A stretch of DNA of 64,000 nt from Paracoccaceae bacterium (GCA_018222585.1 JAAFAB010000003.1:124001-188000); one strand, 5' to 3'. Counted from the stretch's first letter, positions 24,178-33,773 are shown. Notes: generated by a model from the sequence alone, not told the origin. Translations and numbers: made by a program.

Positions 24178-26714
24178 TGATGCTACGCATCGCCGCTCTT
24201 CTTGTACTGATCGCAGGTCCCGGAGCCGCGCAAACGGCGTTGCTGCGCTCAGGTGACCACGCCGAGTTCACGCGGTTAACGCTGCCGCTGCCCGCAGACA
24301 CCAGCTTTGCCCTGACCGAGGGCGCTGGCCGCGCCGTGCTCAGCTTCGCAGGGTCCCTGCAGGAGATCGACATCGCTCAGGTCTTTGAGCGGATTGGCCG
24401 CAGTCGTCTCGCCGCAGTCTCCGCAGGCCCCGGTCCGGTGCTGGAACTGGATCTCGCATGCGCCTGCCCGATAGAAACCACCCTGGCGGCCAGTAACCTG
24501 CTGATAGTCGATATACTTAACGGTCCGCCCCTGGAGCTGGGCGCGACGGAACCCGCAGCGCCCCCGCAATCCCAGGCATTGCCGGTGGTCTCGGCGGCAC
24601 CCGCCCCCCTTGCGGCGGGTCCAGTGCCACCCCTCGTCCCGGCTCCTCGCGTAGCGACCCGGCTAAGCCCACAACCAGCGCCGATCCTGCTGATCGGCCG
24701 ACGTCTCTCTCTGGGGCTACCAGCCATCGACCCGCTAAACCCCACACTACCCGCCGAATTCCTCGACTCCGCGGCCATGCCGCCGGAACCTGACCCGTCT
24801 GTCACGGCCTCGCCTCCTGTTCCAAGTATTCCACCGGTCACAGAGGTGAACCTTGCCGAGGCAGCGCGCCCGAACGCTCCGCCTTCCGCCAGGTCGGCCC
24901 TTGTCGAGACGCCAGCGGTTTCCCTGCCAGTGGTGCCGTTGCCCCGGGCGACAGCGCGGCCGGAAGCTGAAAGTCTGGTCGCAACGATCCCCGGCATCCC
25001 CGAGCTCAGCCCAGCGGAGGCGCGGCTGACCCGAGAACTGGAGCAAAACCTGCTTGCCGCCATCGGCAATGCGGCGACCGAAGGACTGCTGCAGCCCGGG
25101 CCGGGGTCGAACCAGCTGACCGAGGATCAACGACATATCAGCGGCGGGCTGTCCGACGGCACCCACCCCGACCCGGGTCTCGCCGCCACCCCCAGCACCT
25201 TCGGCCCGGACAGCCCCGATGGCACGGGCCGGATCGTCCTTTCAGGCAACCCATGCGCCCTGTTCATGTCGCCATTGGCCGCCGTGGAGGGTATGGATTT
25301 CATTCCCGAACTGACCAAACGGCGCAGCCGGTTAACCGGCGAGCGGGACCGCGACAATGTCGCCGCCTACCACGATCTGGCCCATTTCTACCTTCTCTAC
25401 GGCTTCGGACCGGAAGCCGGCAGTGTTCTGGCCTCGGTCCAGCAGCCGCCCCGCGAAGCGGCGGAGATGTCCTCCATCGCGCGAATTCTGGAACATGGCC
25501 ATGATCCTGAACCGACCCCCTTCGCCGGACGCATAACCTGTGATACCGAAGCCGCCCTCTGGGCTGCCCTGGCGCCTGCGCAGATCCCACCAGGCAGCGA
25601 TTTCGACGGCGATGCGATCAAGCGCAGCCTGTTGGCCATGCCCAACAGCCTGAAAGCCGTTGTCGGGCCACTGCTTGCGGAACGCTTTCTCGACGCGCGG
25701 GAAGAGGATTTTGCCCGCGAGATCCTAAGGATCGTCGAACGGAATCTGCCCGGTGTCTCGGGGCGGCAGGCCCTGGCCGAGGCCAAGCTGGCTACCGCAG
25801 ACGGTCCGCCGGACCCAGAAGCCTTTCATGCCTTGATCGCCCAGAACAGCGATGTCTCACCCGAGGCACTGCTGCACTACACGAACAGCGTGCTCGGCCA
25901 CGGTGGGGTCGTAGATGCGGAGACCATCGGCCTTCTGGAAAGCTACCGGACGCAATACCGCGACGCCGCGCTCTCCGCCGATCTGACCCGAGCCGAGATC
26001 ATCGCCCGCTCCGCCTCGGGCAACTTCCCGTCTGCTTTCGAACTCTATGATCTGCAACGGGAAAAATTGATGCCGGAGGTGCAGGAGGAGATCGTCAACG
26101 GCCTTGCGCGGAACCTTGCCGGCCAGGGTTCCGACGCAGTCTTCACCCGGCTCTACTTCGGCCATGCCGCCGAGATCGCCGCCAAGGGGGGGGCCGGGAC
26201 ACTGAACATGGTGGCCGACCGGCTGATTCGCCTGGGTCTGCCAGAAGCCGCCGCTCAGCTGTTGGAGAACGAAGCAGAGGGAGAGGCGGCGCGAACGCGC
26301 TCATTGCTGCGCGCCCGGGCCGCCCTGGCGATGAACCTGCCACGCCGCGCCGAGGCAGAGCTGGGGGGGCTGGAAGGCGAGGACGTCATGGCACTGCGCG
26401 CGGAGGCGCGCCTCGCAGCGGCCGACTTCGGGGCTGCGGAAAGGCTCTTTTCCGATGCTGGACAAACAGAGGCCGCCGCTGAGGCGGCCTGGCTGTCGCG
26501 CAACTGGCAGGGTCTTCGCGAGGACCCGGAGCCGGCCCGGGCCCGCCTCGCCGGTGTGGTCACGACCCAGCAAACACAGCCGGTCATCCTGCCGGAAATC
26601 GGCCCACCGACACTGGCGGCAAGTCGCGAGGTGCTGAGCAGAAGTGGCGAGACCCGCGCGGCTCTGCGCGACCTGCTGGCAACGGTCGAGGTCGACCCAC
26701 CCGCTGATCCCTAG
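24177..26714 (+). CDS. Large periplasmic/exported protein of the flagellar cluster, unknown function
   Basis: 845 residues. A signal peptide (about 1-19, ending GAAQT) is followed by a small beta-rich domain (about 20-125), a Pro/Ala-rich low-complexity region (about 125-290) and a long alpha-helical, alanine-rich C-terminal half (about 370-835) that looks like solenoid (TPR-like) repeats. Translation is coupled to motA (overlapping stop and start). Rhizobial MotC is a periplasmic stator protein encoded near motA, so a similar role is conceivable, but no sequence match was recognised. Confidence 0.6.
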   Translation: MMLRIAALLVLIAGPGAAQTALLRSGDHAEFTRLTLPLPADTSFALTEGAGRAVLSFAGSLQEIDIAQVFERIGRSRLAAVSAGPGPVLELDLACACPIETTLAASNLLIVDILNGPPLELGATEPAAPPQSQALPVVSAAPAPLAAGPVPPLVPAPRVATRLSPQPAPILLIGRRLSLGLPAIDPLNPTLPAEFLDSAAMPPEPDPSVTASPPVPSIPPVTEVNLAEAARPNAPPSARSALVETPAVSLPVVPLPRATARPEAESLVATIPGIPELSPAEARLTRELEQNLLAAIGNAATEGLLQPGPGSNQLTEDQRHISGGLSDGTHPDPGLAATPSTFGPDSPDGTGRIVLSGNPCALFMSPLAAVEGMDFIPELTKRRSRLTGERDRDNVAAYHDLAHFYLLYGFGPEAGSVLASVQQPPREAAEMSSIARILEHGHDPEPTPFAGRITCDTEAALWAALAPAQIPPGSDFDGDAIKRSLLAMPNSLKAVVGPLLAERFLDAREEDFAREILRIVERNLPGVSGRQALAEAKLATADGPPDPEAFHALIAQNSDVSPEALLHYTNSVLGHGGVVDAETIGLLESYRTQYRDAALSADLTRAEIIARSASGNFPSAFELYDLQREKLMPEVQEEIVNGLARNLAGQGSDAVFTRLYFGHAAEIAAKGGAGTLNMVADRLIRLGLPEAAAQLLENEAEGEAARTRSLLRARAALAMNLPRRAEAELGGLEGEDVMALRAEARLAAADFGAAERLFSDAGQTEAAAEAAWLSRNWQGLREDPEPARARLAGVVTTQQTQPVILPEIGPPTLAASREVLSRSGETRAALRDLLATVEVDPPADP

Positions 26715-26800
26715 GCCCTTTGCAAAGCCTCAACCTTTTCCCGTCTAGACTCGAATGACGCGGCCAAACACAGGCGTACACTGACAACACAGGGTCCAGA

Positions 26801-28885
26801 ATGGACGATACCCAGGCACGACCGCTTTTCCAACCGACCATCCTGCTGGCGCTGGCGCTGATGGCCATCATCGTCATGATGATCCTGCCGGTGCCGGCCT
26901 TCGTGCTGGACATCGGTCTGGCCGCCAGCTTCGCCCTGGCGATCCTGATCTTCACGGTCACGCTCTTCGTCGAGAAGCCCCTTGATTTCTCGGCCTTTCC
27001 CACGGTTCTACTCGCCTCCCTGGTGCTGCGGCTCTCGCTCAACATCTCCTCGACCAAGCTGATCATCGGCGAAGGCCATACCGGCACAAATGCCGCCGGG
27101 GACGTGATCCAGGGCTTTGCCGACTTCGTCATGTCGGGGTCGGTCTTCCTGGGGCTGGTGGTCTTTGGCGTGCTGTTGATCGTCAACTTCATGGTCATTA
27201 CAAAAGGTGCCGCGCGCATGGCCGAGGTGGGTGCACGCTTCGCCCTGGACGGAATGCCCGGCAAGCAGCTGGCCATCGACAGCGACATGTCCGCCGGCGC
27301 CATCGACCATATGCAGGCGAAAGAGCGACGCGAGCGCGAGCAGCAGGAAACTACGTTCTTCGGCTCCCTCGACGGGGCGTCAAAATTCGTCAAGGGCGAC
27401 GCGGTGGCGGGACTTCTGATCACCCTGCTGAACCTCGTGGTCGGTCTGCTCATGGGGGTCATCGTGCACGGGATGCCCCTGGGCGATGCCGTTGAAACCT
27501 ATGCCATTCTCACCGTCGGTGACGGGCTTGTCACGCAGATCCCCGCAGTGATCATCTCCATCGCATCGGCGTTGCTCCTGGCTCGCGGCGGGGCAATCGG
27601 CGCCACCGACCTGGCCCTGGTCGGCCAGCTTGGGCGCCACCCTGCCGCCCTGGCCACGGTGGCCATGCTGATGCTGCTTTTCGGCTTCGTCCCCGGGATG
27701 CCCTTCGTGCCCTTCGTCCTCGGCGGAGTGGTGCTGGGCGCCGCCGCACTGACCGTCCGCCGACGCCAGCAGGCCGAAACCCATGAGGCCACAGCCGGCA
27801 AGGACAAGGCCACCCCCGCGCCGCAGAAATCCCTCGGCGACACGCTGGACCTCGATGACATCCACGTCGAATTCGCCCCCGACCTGGTGCAGATGGTACT
27901 GGACCCCGGAACCGGCCTCGACGCCCGGATCGAGAACATGCGCCTGCATGTGGCCGAAAGCTACGGGCTGATACTGCCGGAAATCCGGCTGACCGACGAC
28001 CCTTCGCTGCCGACCGGCAGCTACGTGATCCGCATCCAAGGCGTCGAACAGGCTCGCGCGGTGCTGCGCCCGAACCGGGTCCTTGCGCTGGCCCAGGACG
28101 ACGGAACGCCGCAGGGCGAGGACGTGAAGGAACCGGTCTACGGCGCCCCGGCCCGCTGGATCGATGAATCCGCCCAGGACGGAGCGGCGCTGTCGGGCCT
28201 GACCCTGGTCACCCCGACCGAAGTTCTGGCCACCCACCTTCTTGAGACGATCAAGCGCAATTTCCCCCGCCTTCTGACGCTGAAATCCATGCGCAGGCTC
28301 CTGGAGGAAATGACGAACCTCTCGGATCCGCGCCGCGCAGAGGCCAACCGCAAGCTGCTGGACGAACTGATTCCCGAGAAGGTGCCGCTGGACCTGCTGC
28401 ACCAGGTGCTGCGCCTGTTGGTCGCCGAACAGGTCTCGATCCGCAACCTGCCGCTGATCCTGGAGGCGGTCGGCGAACTGCGCAGCCAGACCCAGCAGGC
28501 CGAGACGATCTGCGAACATGTCCGTCACCGGCTGGGCTTCCAGCTGGTTGCCGACCTGAAGCGCGACGACGGCACCGTGCCGCTGATCCAGCTCGCCCCC
28601 GAATGGGAGGACACCTTCACCACCTACCAGATCGAGCGCGACCGTGGCATCGCCGATGTCGCCCTGCCGCCCGACATCTTCAACCGCCTGGTCGGAAATG
28701 TCTCCGAGGCGATTTCGGAGGCCGCAGAGCGCGGCATCTACCCGGCGCTGATCACCTCGACTCAGCGGCGGCGCTTCCTGCGCATGGCGCTGACGGCGCG
28801 CGGGGTGACCAATCCCGTGCTCTCCTTCGAGGAAATCGGCGTCGATGTCCGCCCCTCGCTGATCGCCATGGTGCAGGATGACTGA
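26801..28885 (+). CDS. flhA: Flagellar export gate protein FlhA
   Basis: 694 residues, the expected FlhA length. Seven to eight membrane helices occupy about 10-320, with the conserved FHIPEP-type loop region LVLRLSLNISSTKLII and GDAVAGLLITLLNLVVGLLMG. The cytoplasmic export domain (about 350-690) ends PSLIAMVQDD. FlhA docks chaperone-substrate complexes and uses the proton-motive force. The end overlaps fliR by 8 nt. Confidence 0.97.
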   Translation: MDDTQARPLFQPTILLALALMAIIVMMILPVPAFVLDIGLAASFALAILIFTVTLFVEKPLDFSAFPTVLLASLVLRLSLNISSTKLIIGEGHTGTNAAGDVIQGFADFVMSGSVFLGLVVFGVLLIVNFMVITKGAARMAEVGARFALDGMPGKQLAIDSDMSAGAIDHMQAKERREREQQETTFFGSLDGASKFVKGDAVAGLLITLLNLVVGLLMGVIVHGMPLGDAVETYAILTVGDGLVTQIPAVIISIASALLLARGGAIGATDLALVGQLGRHPAALATVAMLMLLFGFVPGMPFVPFVLGGVVLGAAALTVRRRQQAETHEATAGKDKATPAPQKSLGDTLDLDDIHVEFAPDLVQMVLDPGTGLDARIENMRLHVAESYGLILPEIRLTDDPSLPTGSYVIRIQGVEQARAVLRPNRVLALAQDDGTPQGEDVKEPVYGAPARWIDESAQDGAALSGLTLVTPTEVLATHLLETIKRNFPRLLTLKSMRRLLEEMTNLSDPRRAEANRKLLDELIPEKVPLDLLHQVLRLLVAEQVSIRNLPLILEAVGELRSQTQQAETICEHVRHRLGFQLVADLKRDDGTVPLIQLAPEWEDTFTTYQIERDRGIADVALPPDIFNRLVGNVSEAISEAAERGIYPALITSTQRRRFLRMALTARGVTNPVLSFEEIGVDVRPSLIAMVQDD

Positions 28886-29642
28886 GACCCTTGCAGAGGC
28901 GCTGACCCTGCTGCGCGCCGAGGGTTGGCCGGCGCTGCTGGTCTTTCTCCGCGTCGGTGCCTTCGCCTCCTTCATGCCAGGCTTCGGAGAGCAGTCCGTC
29001 CCCCTGCGGGTCAAGCTGATCGCCGCGCTCTGCCTTGCCACGGCGGTCACTGCAGCCGCGCCGGATATCCCGCAACCCCCTGCAAAAATGGAAATTTTCA
29101 CCCTCTACCTGGCAACGGAAACAGTGACCGGCCTGGCCCTGGGTGTCGGCCTGCGCCTCTTCGTGCTGGGGCTGCAGACCACCGGTTCGATGATCGCCCA
29201 GGCGACTTCGCTCAGCCAGATCCTTGGCCCGCTGGTCATCGAGCCGATGCCGGCGATCGGCAATATCCTGGTCATCGGCGGCCTCGCCCTGGCAATGGTG
29301 CTGGGCCTGCACGTCCATGCGGTCCTCTACCTGCTGATCTCCTACGAGGCGATCCCGGCCGGCACCTGGCCCGGCGGCGCGGATCTGGCCGACTGGGGGC
29401 TGCGGCTGACCGCCGAAAGCTTCCGCCTGGCCTATTCCCTGGCCGCGCCCTTCATCATCATCTCGCTGATCTACAACCTGACGCTCGGTGTCATCAACCG
29501 CGCCATGCCACAGCTGATGGTGGCCTTTGTCGGCGCCCCGGTGATCACCTTCGGCGGGATCGCGCTGCTGTTCCTGCTTTCGGGAGCAATCCTGGCGACC
29601 TGGGCCGAGGCGGTCTTCGCCTTCCTCACCGCACCGTTCTGA
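28878..29642 (+). CDS. fliR: Flagellar export gate protein FliR
   Basis: 254 residues, six hydrophobic helices. Conserved features include FLRVGAFASFMPGFGEQSVPLRVKL at the N-terminus, GLALGVGLRLFVLGLQTTGSMIAQ, and INRAMPQLMVAFVGAPV. FliR assembles with FliP and FliQ into the export gate. It overlaps flhA and precedes flhB by 7 nt, giving the flhA-fliR-flhB order. Confidence 0.96.
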   Translation: MTETLAEALTLLRAEGWPALLVFLRVGAFASFMPGFGEQSVPLRVKLIAALCLATAVTAAAPDIPQPPAKMEIFTLYLATETVTGLALGVGLRLFVLGLQTTGSMIAQATSLSQILGPLVIEPMPAIGNILVIGGLALAMVLGLHVHAVLYLLISYEAIPAGTWPGGADLADWGLRLTAESFRLAYSLAAPFIIISLIYNLTLGVINRAMPQLMVAFVGAPVITFGGIALLFLLSGAILATWAEAVFAFLTAPF

Positions 29643-29649
29643 GGGCGCC

Positions 29650-30738
29650 ATGGCAGAGACCGAGCAGAGCGGCGAGAAACCCCATGAACCGACACAGCGC
29701 AAGCTGGAAAAGGCGCGCGAAAAGGGCGAGGTGCCGCGCTCGGCCGACCTTTCGACCGCTGCCGCCTACGGCGGTCTCTGCCTGGCCGCACTGGCGCTCG
29801 GCCCGGGCGCGCTGGTCTCCCTCGGCGGGACCCTGCAGGTGCTGCTGGACCAGCCCGCCAGCCTGGCGCCGCTGGTTTTCAAAGGCGATCCGCGCGCCAT
29901 CTTCGGCGGCATCCTCACCGCGGTGACCGCCGCCCTCTTGCCCTTCTTCCTGGTGCCCGCCGGTGCCGCGCTCGGCTCGGTCATCGCGCAACAGGCTTTC
30001 GTCGTCTCGGGGCAGAAGCTGCAGCCGAAGGCCGACCGGATCTCGATCCTGAAGAACGCCAAGAACAAGTTCGGCCGCAGCGGCCTGTTCGAGTTCTTCA
30101 AAAGCTTCCTCAAGCTGTTGATCTACTCGACGGTACTCTTCCTTTTCGTCTCGGCCCGGCTGCCCGAGATGGCCAATACGCTGCTGCTGGATCCCGGTAT
30201 CGCCGTGGCCACGCTGCTTAGCCTCTGCATCGACTTCCTGGCCATCGTCTTCATCATCGCGCTCTGCCTCGGCGGGGTGGATTTCCTCTGGCAACGGGCC
30301 GAGCACATTCGCCGTAACCGCATGACGGACAAGGAAATTCGCGACGAAATGAAGGAGAGCGAGGGCGATCCCTACATCAAGCAGCAGCGCCGCTTCCGGG
30401 CCGAGAGGATCGCCAAGGCGCAGATGATGGCCGAGGTGCCGAAAGCTGACGTGGTGATCGTCAACCCGACCCACTACGCGGTGGCGCTGAAGTGGGACCG
30501 CAAGCCGGGCACCGCCCCGCTCTGCGTTGCCAAGGGGGTCGACGAGATCGCGGCGCGCATCCGCCACCTGGCCGCCGAACATGGCATCCCGTTGCACAGC
30601 GACCCGCCGACGGCGCGCCGCCTCCATGCCGAGACCGAGATCGGAGAGCAGATCTCTCCGGCGGATTACCGCGCCGTCGCCGCGGCCATCCGCTTTGCCG
30701 ACGAGATGCGGCGCAGAGCGAAAGGAAGAATCCGATGA
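29650..30738 (+). CDS. flhB: Flagellar export switch protein FlhB
   Basis: 362 residues. Four membrane helices (about 30-210) precede the cytoplasmic autocleavage domain with NPTHY; N272-P273 is the self-cleavage site that switches substrate class from rod/hook to filament. The N-terminal KPHEPTQRKLEKAREKGEVPRS pattern is classic. The stop overlaps the next start (ATGA). Confidence 0.97.
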   Translation: MAETEQSGEKPHEPTQRKLEKAREKGEVPRSADLSTAAAYGGLCLAALALGPGALVSLGGTLQVLLDQPASLAPLVFKGDPRAIFGGILTAVTAALLPFFLVPAGAALGSVIAQQAFVVSGQKLQPKADRISILKNAKNKFGRSGLFEFFKSFLKLLIYSTVLFLFVSARLPEMANTLLLDPGIAVATLLSLCIDFLAIVFIIALCLGGVDFLWQRAEHIRRNRMTDKEIRDEMKESEGDPYIKQQRRFRAERIAKAQMMAEVPKADVVIVNPTHYAVALKWDRKPGTAPLCVAKGVDEIAARIRHLAAEHGIPLHSDPPTARRLHAETEIGEQISPADYRAVAAAIRFADEMRRRAKGRIR

Positions 30739-31196
30739 GCACATCGTCAAAGACGAAACGGCTGGAGCCAGTGGCCCGCGCCACCGGCATGGCCTTCGAG
30801 GCCGAGCTTATGCACCTGCGCCGCGTGGCCGCGCGCGAGCGCCAGCTGCGGCTGTCGCTGGAAGCACTGGAACGGCGTGCCTCCGAGCGTTTCCTCGACT
30901 CCGTCACGCGGGCCGAGGGGGCGGACCTCGGCTATGCCGACGGTCAGGATCGGGCCTGGCGCGACTGGATCTCGGTGCGGCGCAGCACCCTGCAGTCGGA
31001 ACTGGCGATCGTCTTGGCGGAGAAGGCGGACCGGATGACGGCGCTGTCGAAGAGCCTCGGGCGCAAGGATATCGCCGCGCGGCTGCATGGCGACAGCCGG
31101 GCCGAGGATCGCCGCGCCGCGCTGGCCCGGGACCTGGCCAACCTGCAGGAACTGGCGGTGCTGATGAACGGCGGGCGCCGGGCGCGGCTGCACTGA
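30735..31196 (+). CDS. Hypothetical helical protein co-translated with flhB
   Basis: 153 residues starting at ATG 30735 within the flhB stop. It is almost entirely helical and charged, with RERQLRLSLEALERRAS and ELAIVLAEKADRMTALSKSLG, a coiled-coil look resembling FliJ-type export chaperones in size and composition. No direct FliJ signature was found. Coupling to flhB suggests an export-apparatus role. A strong inverted repeat follows the stop. Confidence 0.6.
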   Translation: MSTSSKTKRLEPVARATGMAFEAELMHLRRVAARERQLRLSLEALERRASERFLDSVTRAEGADLGYADGQDRAWRDWISVRRSTLQSELAIVLAEKADRMTALSKSLGRKDIAARLHGDSRAEDRRAALARDLANLQELAVLMNGGRRARLH

Positions 31197-31202
31197 GGCC
31201 AA

Positions 31203-31237
31203 ATCCGCGCAGGGTCCTCCCCGGATCCTGCGCGGAT
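31203..31237. terminator. Inverted repeat between the convergent flhB unit and fliL2 unit
   Basis: ATCCGCGCAGG (31203-31213) pairs perfectly with CCTGCGCGGAT (31227-31237) seven bases after the stop of the hypothetical gene. There is no T-run, but the position fits a bidirectional terminator. Confidence 0.5.
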
Positions 31238-31277
31238 CTGCCTGCGCCGCCGCGCCTCCGGACTGGCGCGCAACAGA

Positions 31278-31306
31278 AACCCGGAACGCCGGCGGCGGTC
31301 CGGGTT
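31278..31306. terminator. Second inverted repeat in the same convergent gap
   Basis: AACCCGGA (31278-31285) pairs with TCCGGGTT (31299-31306), 19 bases before the fliL2 stop. It would serve the minus-strand flg/fliL2 operon. Confidence 0.45.
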
Positions 31307-31324
31307 GCGGTGGAGCGGCGCGGG

Positions 31325-31834
31325 TCAGGCGTCCTGGCGGGCGATATCGGTGATCAGCACGTCGCTCACCATCGGTCCCAGCACCTTCTTCGCCACGTTG
31401 AACAGCGAGGCGCGCAACACGTCGAGATTGTTCGAATTGGTAAATGCCCCCTGGAAGCCGCCGACGTTCGCATGGTCGAACATCACCTGCAGGAAGGCAT
31501 CGCGCAGCTTCGGCTCTCGCGCATAGACCTGCTGTTGCCCGCCAATGTCGACCTCGAGGCTGATCGACATGACCACCAGGGCGCCGATCTTCTCATCCGT
31601 CACCACCGGGATGATGAACTGGTTGTTCATCTTGACGTATTCGCGGTCCACCGGCTCGGCCTCTTCGGCCGCATGGTCCTCGGCCATGTCGTGCCCCGCC
31701 TCGGCCACGGCGGTGCCATCGCCGCAGGGGTCTATCGAGACCATCTCCTGCGGGGCGGGGCGCAGCATCAGCCCGGCGCCGGCGCCACCGCCGATACCGA
31801 GGATCACGAGGAGGAGGGGCAGGAGCTTTTTCAT
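31325..31834 (-). CDS. FliL-like basal-body protein (copy 2)
   Basis: 169 residues. One N-terminal membrane helix (about 3-22) is followed by an acidic linker with EAEPVDREYVKMNNQFIIPVVTDEKIGALVVMSISLEV, a FliL-type periplasmic domain. It differs from the 21696-22190 copy at almost every position outside this core. It is the last gene of the minus-strand flgB...flgH operon, 9 nt after flgH. A specialised stator or basal-body role is inferred from family and position. Confidence 0.75.
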   Translation of the reverse strand: MKKLLPLLLVILGIGGGAGAGLMLRPAPQEMVSIDPCGDGTAVAEAGHDMAEDHAAEEAEPVDREYVKMNNQFIIPVVTDEKIGALVVMSISLEVDIGGQQQVYAREPKLRDAFLQVMFDHANVGGFQGAFTNSNNLDVLRASLFNVAKKVLGPMVSDVLITDIARQDA

Positions 31835-31843
31835 CGGCAGACC

Positions 31844-32578
31844 TCAGAAGGGCAGCACCCGGTCCAGCACCTGCTGGCCGATCCTCGGCTGCTGCATGTC
31901 GGTGATCTGACCCCGGCCGCCGTAGCTGACCCGGGCCGAGGCGATCTTGTCGTAGGTGATTTCATTCTGGCGCGAGATATCCTCGGGGCGGACGTAGCCG
32001 GTGACCAGCAGCTCCCGCAGCTCGAAATTCACCCGCACCTCCTGGTTGCCGGAGATCGCCAGCACCCCGTTGGGCAGCACATCGACCACGGTGGCGGCGA
32101 CGCGCAGGGTCAACTGCTCGTTCCGGCTGACCGACCCGTCGCCTGAGGAACTGGTGGCACTGTCGATGGAGACCGCCGAATCCAGCGTCGCCCCGTTCTG
32201 CAGGATCCGGTTGATCCGCTGCGGAATGCCGAAAAGCTGTGGCACGGCAAGCGAATCCGACCCGCTACGCGAGCGGTCGGTGGAGTTGGAAATCGCCGCG
32301 CTTTCGTCGATCTCGATCACCACGGTGAGGATATCCCCCTCGGCCATGGCGCGACGATCCCCCAGCAGCGACCCGCGGTCGCCGCGCCAGAGAGAACTAT
32401 CCGGCCGGGTCGCGGCATAGGGCAGCGCGGCGCCCTTCTGGGTGCCGCTCATCATGGCGTGGTATTCCGGGCCGTGGGTGTCGGGCGAGAACTTCGGCGC
32501 CTCGCCGAGATGCGAGCGGTCGATGCAGCCAGCCAGGGCCGCAGGCAAGAGGGCAAGGAGCAGGGCTGCGCGTTTCAT
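31844..32578 (-). CDS. flgH: Flagellar L-ring lipoprotein FlgH
   Basis: 244 residues. The lipobox LAGC places the lipidated cysteine at position 18. The conserved segment DSLWRGDRGSLLGDRRAMAEGDILTVVIEID is diagnostic of FlgH, and the C-terminal half forms the ring-building beta domain (NGVLAISGNQEVRVNFE). It forms the outer-membrane bushing of the rod. The start overlaps the stop of flgA by four bases. Confidence 0.96.
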   Translation of the reverse strand: MKRAALLLALLPAALAGCIDRSHLGEAPKFSPDTHGPEYHAMMSGTQKGAALPYAATRPDSSLWRGDRGSLLGDRRAMAEGDILTVVIEIDESAAISNSTDRSRSGSDSLAVPQLFGIPQRINRILQNGATLDSAVSIDSATSSSGDGSVSRNEQLTLRVAATVVDVLPNGVLAISGNQEVRVNFELRELLVTGYVRPEDISRQNEITYDKIASARVSYGGRGQITDMQQPRIGQQVLDRVLPF

Positions 32579-32988
32579 TGGACCTTCACACTTCCGTCGG
32601 GTTGGATGATTCCACTGATCGTGTTGCGCGAGGCGAGGTTCATCACCCGCAACCTGTCGCCGATGCCTCCGCGACCGAGCGCCCGCCCCTCGGCGGTGAT
32701 CAGCAGGCCGCCGTGATCGTAGACCAGGGTGACAAGGCCGTTGCGTTCGACCAGCGCCGGGGGACCGATATCGCCGGGACGGATCGGGCGGCCGATGTAG
32801 ATCGCCACCCGGGTTTCCATCCCCGCCAGCCCCTCGACAGAGTTGAGCGCGCCAGCCACCTCGATGTCGCGCAGGGCGAAATCCTGTTCCGTCAGAACGG
32901 TTTGCGCCCGCAGGTTCCGTGTGGCGACCACCGTTTCGGCCGGCGCCAGCGCGGGCCAGAGCAGCAACAGGATCGCCAGCACCCGCAT
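32575..32988 (-). CDS. flgA: Flagellar P-ring assembly chaperone FlgA
   Basis: 137 residues, a short FlgA made mainly of the C-terminal SAF domain. A signal peptide (about 1-18) precedes VATRNLRAQTVLTEQDF, RVAIYIGRPIRPGDIGPP and GDRLRVMNLASRNTISGII, the family core. It assists P-ring (FlgI) polymerisation in the periplasm; flgI is not in the window. Both ends overlap neighbours flgG and flgH. Confidence 0.93.
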   Translation of the reverse strand: MRVLAILLLLWPALAPAETVVATRNLRAQTVLTEQDFALRDIEVAGALNSVEGLAGMETRVAIYIGRPIRPGDIGPPALVERNGLVTLVYDHGGLLITAEGRALGRGGIGDRLRVMNLASRNTISGIIQPDGSVKVQ

Positions 32989-33773
32989 CAGCGCACCGCC
33001 GCCGTGGCACCGAGCATCTGGTCGGCGGCCGAGATCACCTTCGAGTTCAGCTCATAGCCCCGCTGGGCCTCGATCAGCTCGGTGATCTCGCGCACGGGAT
33101 CGACGGAACTGTCCTCAAGATAGCCCTGGCGCAGGGTGCCCAGCCCGTCGAGGCCGGGGGTGGTGACGATGGCGGCACCCGAGGCCTCGGTCTCGACGAA
33201 GAGGTTGGAGCCGATGGCCTCCAACCCCTTGGGATTGGCGAAACCGGCCAGAGAGAACTGCCCCAGAAGCTGCGCCTGGGCATTGTCGGAAAAATAGGCG
33301 TAGACCTCGCCATCGGCATTGATCGAGATCGCGCGGGCGTCGTCGGGGATGGTGATCTCGGGCGCCACGGGGAAGCCGTCGGAGGTGACGATCAGCCCCT
33401 CGCCGGTGCGCTTCAGCCCGCCATCGCGGGTATAGGCCGCCTGGCCGTTTGGCATCGTGACCTCGAGGTAGCCGCGCCCCTCGATGGCCAGGTCGAGATC
33501 GCCGCCGGTCTGGCCCAGCGACCCCTGGGCCAGCTGCATCGAGACCGCCGACGGTCGCACGCCGAGGCCCAGCTGGATGCCGGTCGGCAACACGGTGCCG
33601 TCGGAAGCGTTGATCGAACCCGCGCGGGCAAACTGCTGGTAGTGCAGATCGGCGAACTCGGCGCGGCGGGCGTTGTAGCCCGTCGTCGACATGTTGGCGA
33701 GGTTGTTCGAGATGGTCTCGACCCGCATCTGCTGGGCGGCCATCCCGGTGGCGGCGATCTTCAACGCTCTCAT
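32988..33773 (-). CDS. flgG: Distal rod protein FlgG
   Basis: 261 residues, standard FlgG size. The N-terminal rod motif AATGMAAQQMRVETISNNLANMSTTGYNARRAEF and the C-terminal REITELIEAQRGYELNSKVISAADQML are the paired helical signatures of rod/hook proteins. AAGGA precedes the ATG. It lies between flgF and flgA and shares one base with the flgA start. Confidence 0.97.
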   Translation of the reverse strand: MRALKIAATGMAAQQMRVETISNNLANMSTTGYNARRAEFADLHYQQFARAGSINASDGTVLPTGIQLGLGVRPSAVSMQLAQGSLGQTGGDLDLAIEGRGYLEVTMPNGQAAYTRDGGLKRTGEGLIVTSDGFPVAPEITIPDDARAISINADGEVYAYFSDNAQAQLLGQFSLAGFANPKGLEAIGSNLFVETEASGAAIVTTPGLDGLGTLRQGYLEDSSVDPVREITELIEAQRGYELNSKVISAADQMLGATAAVR

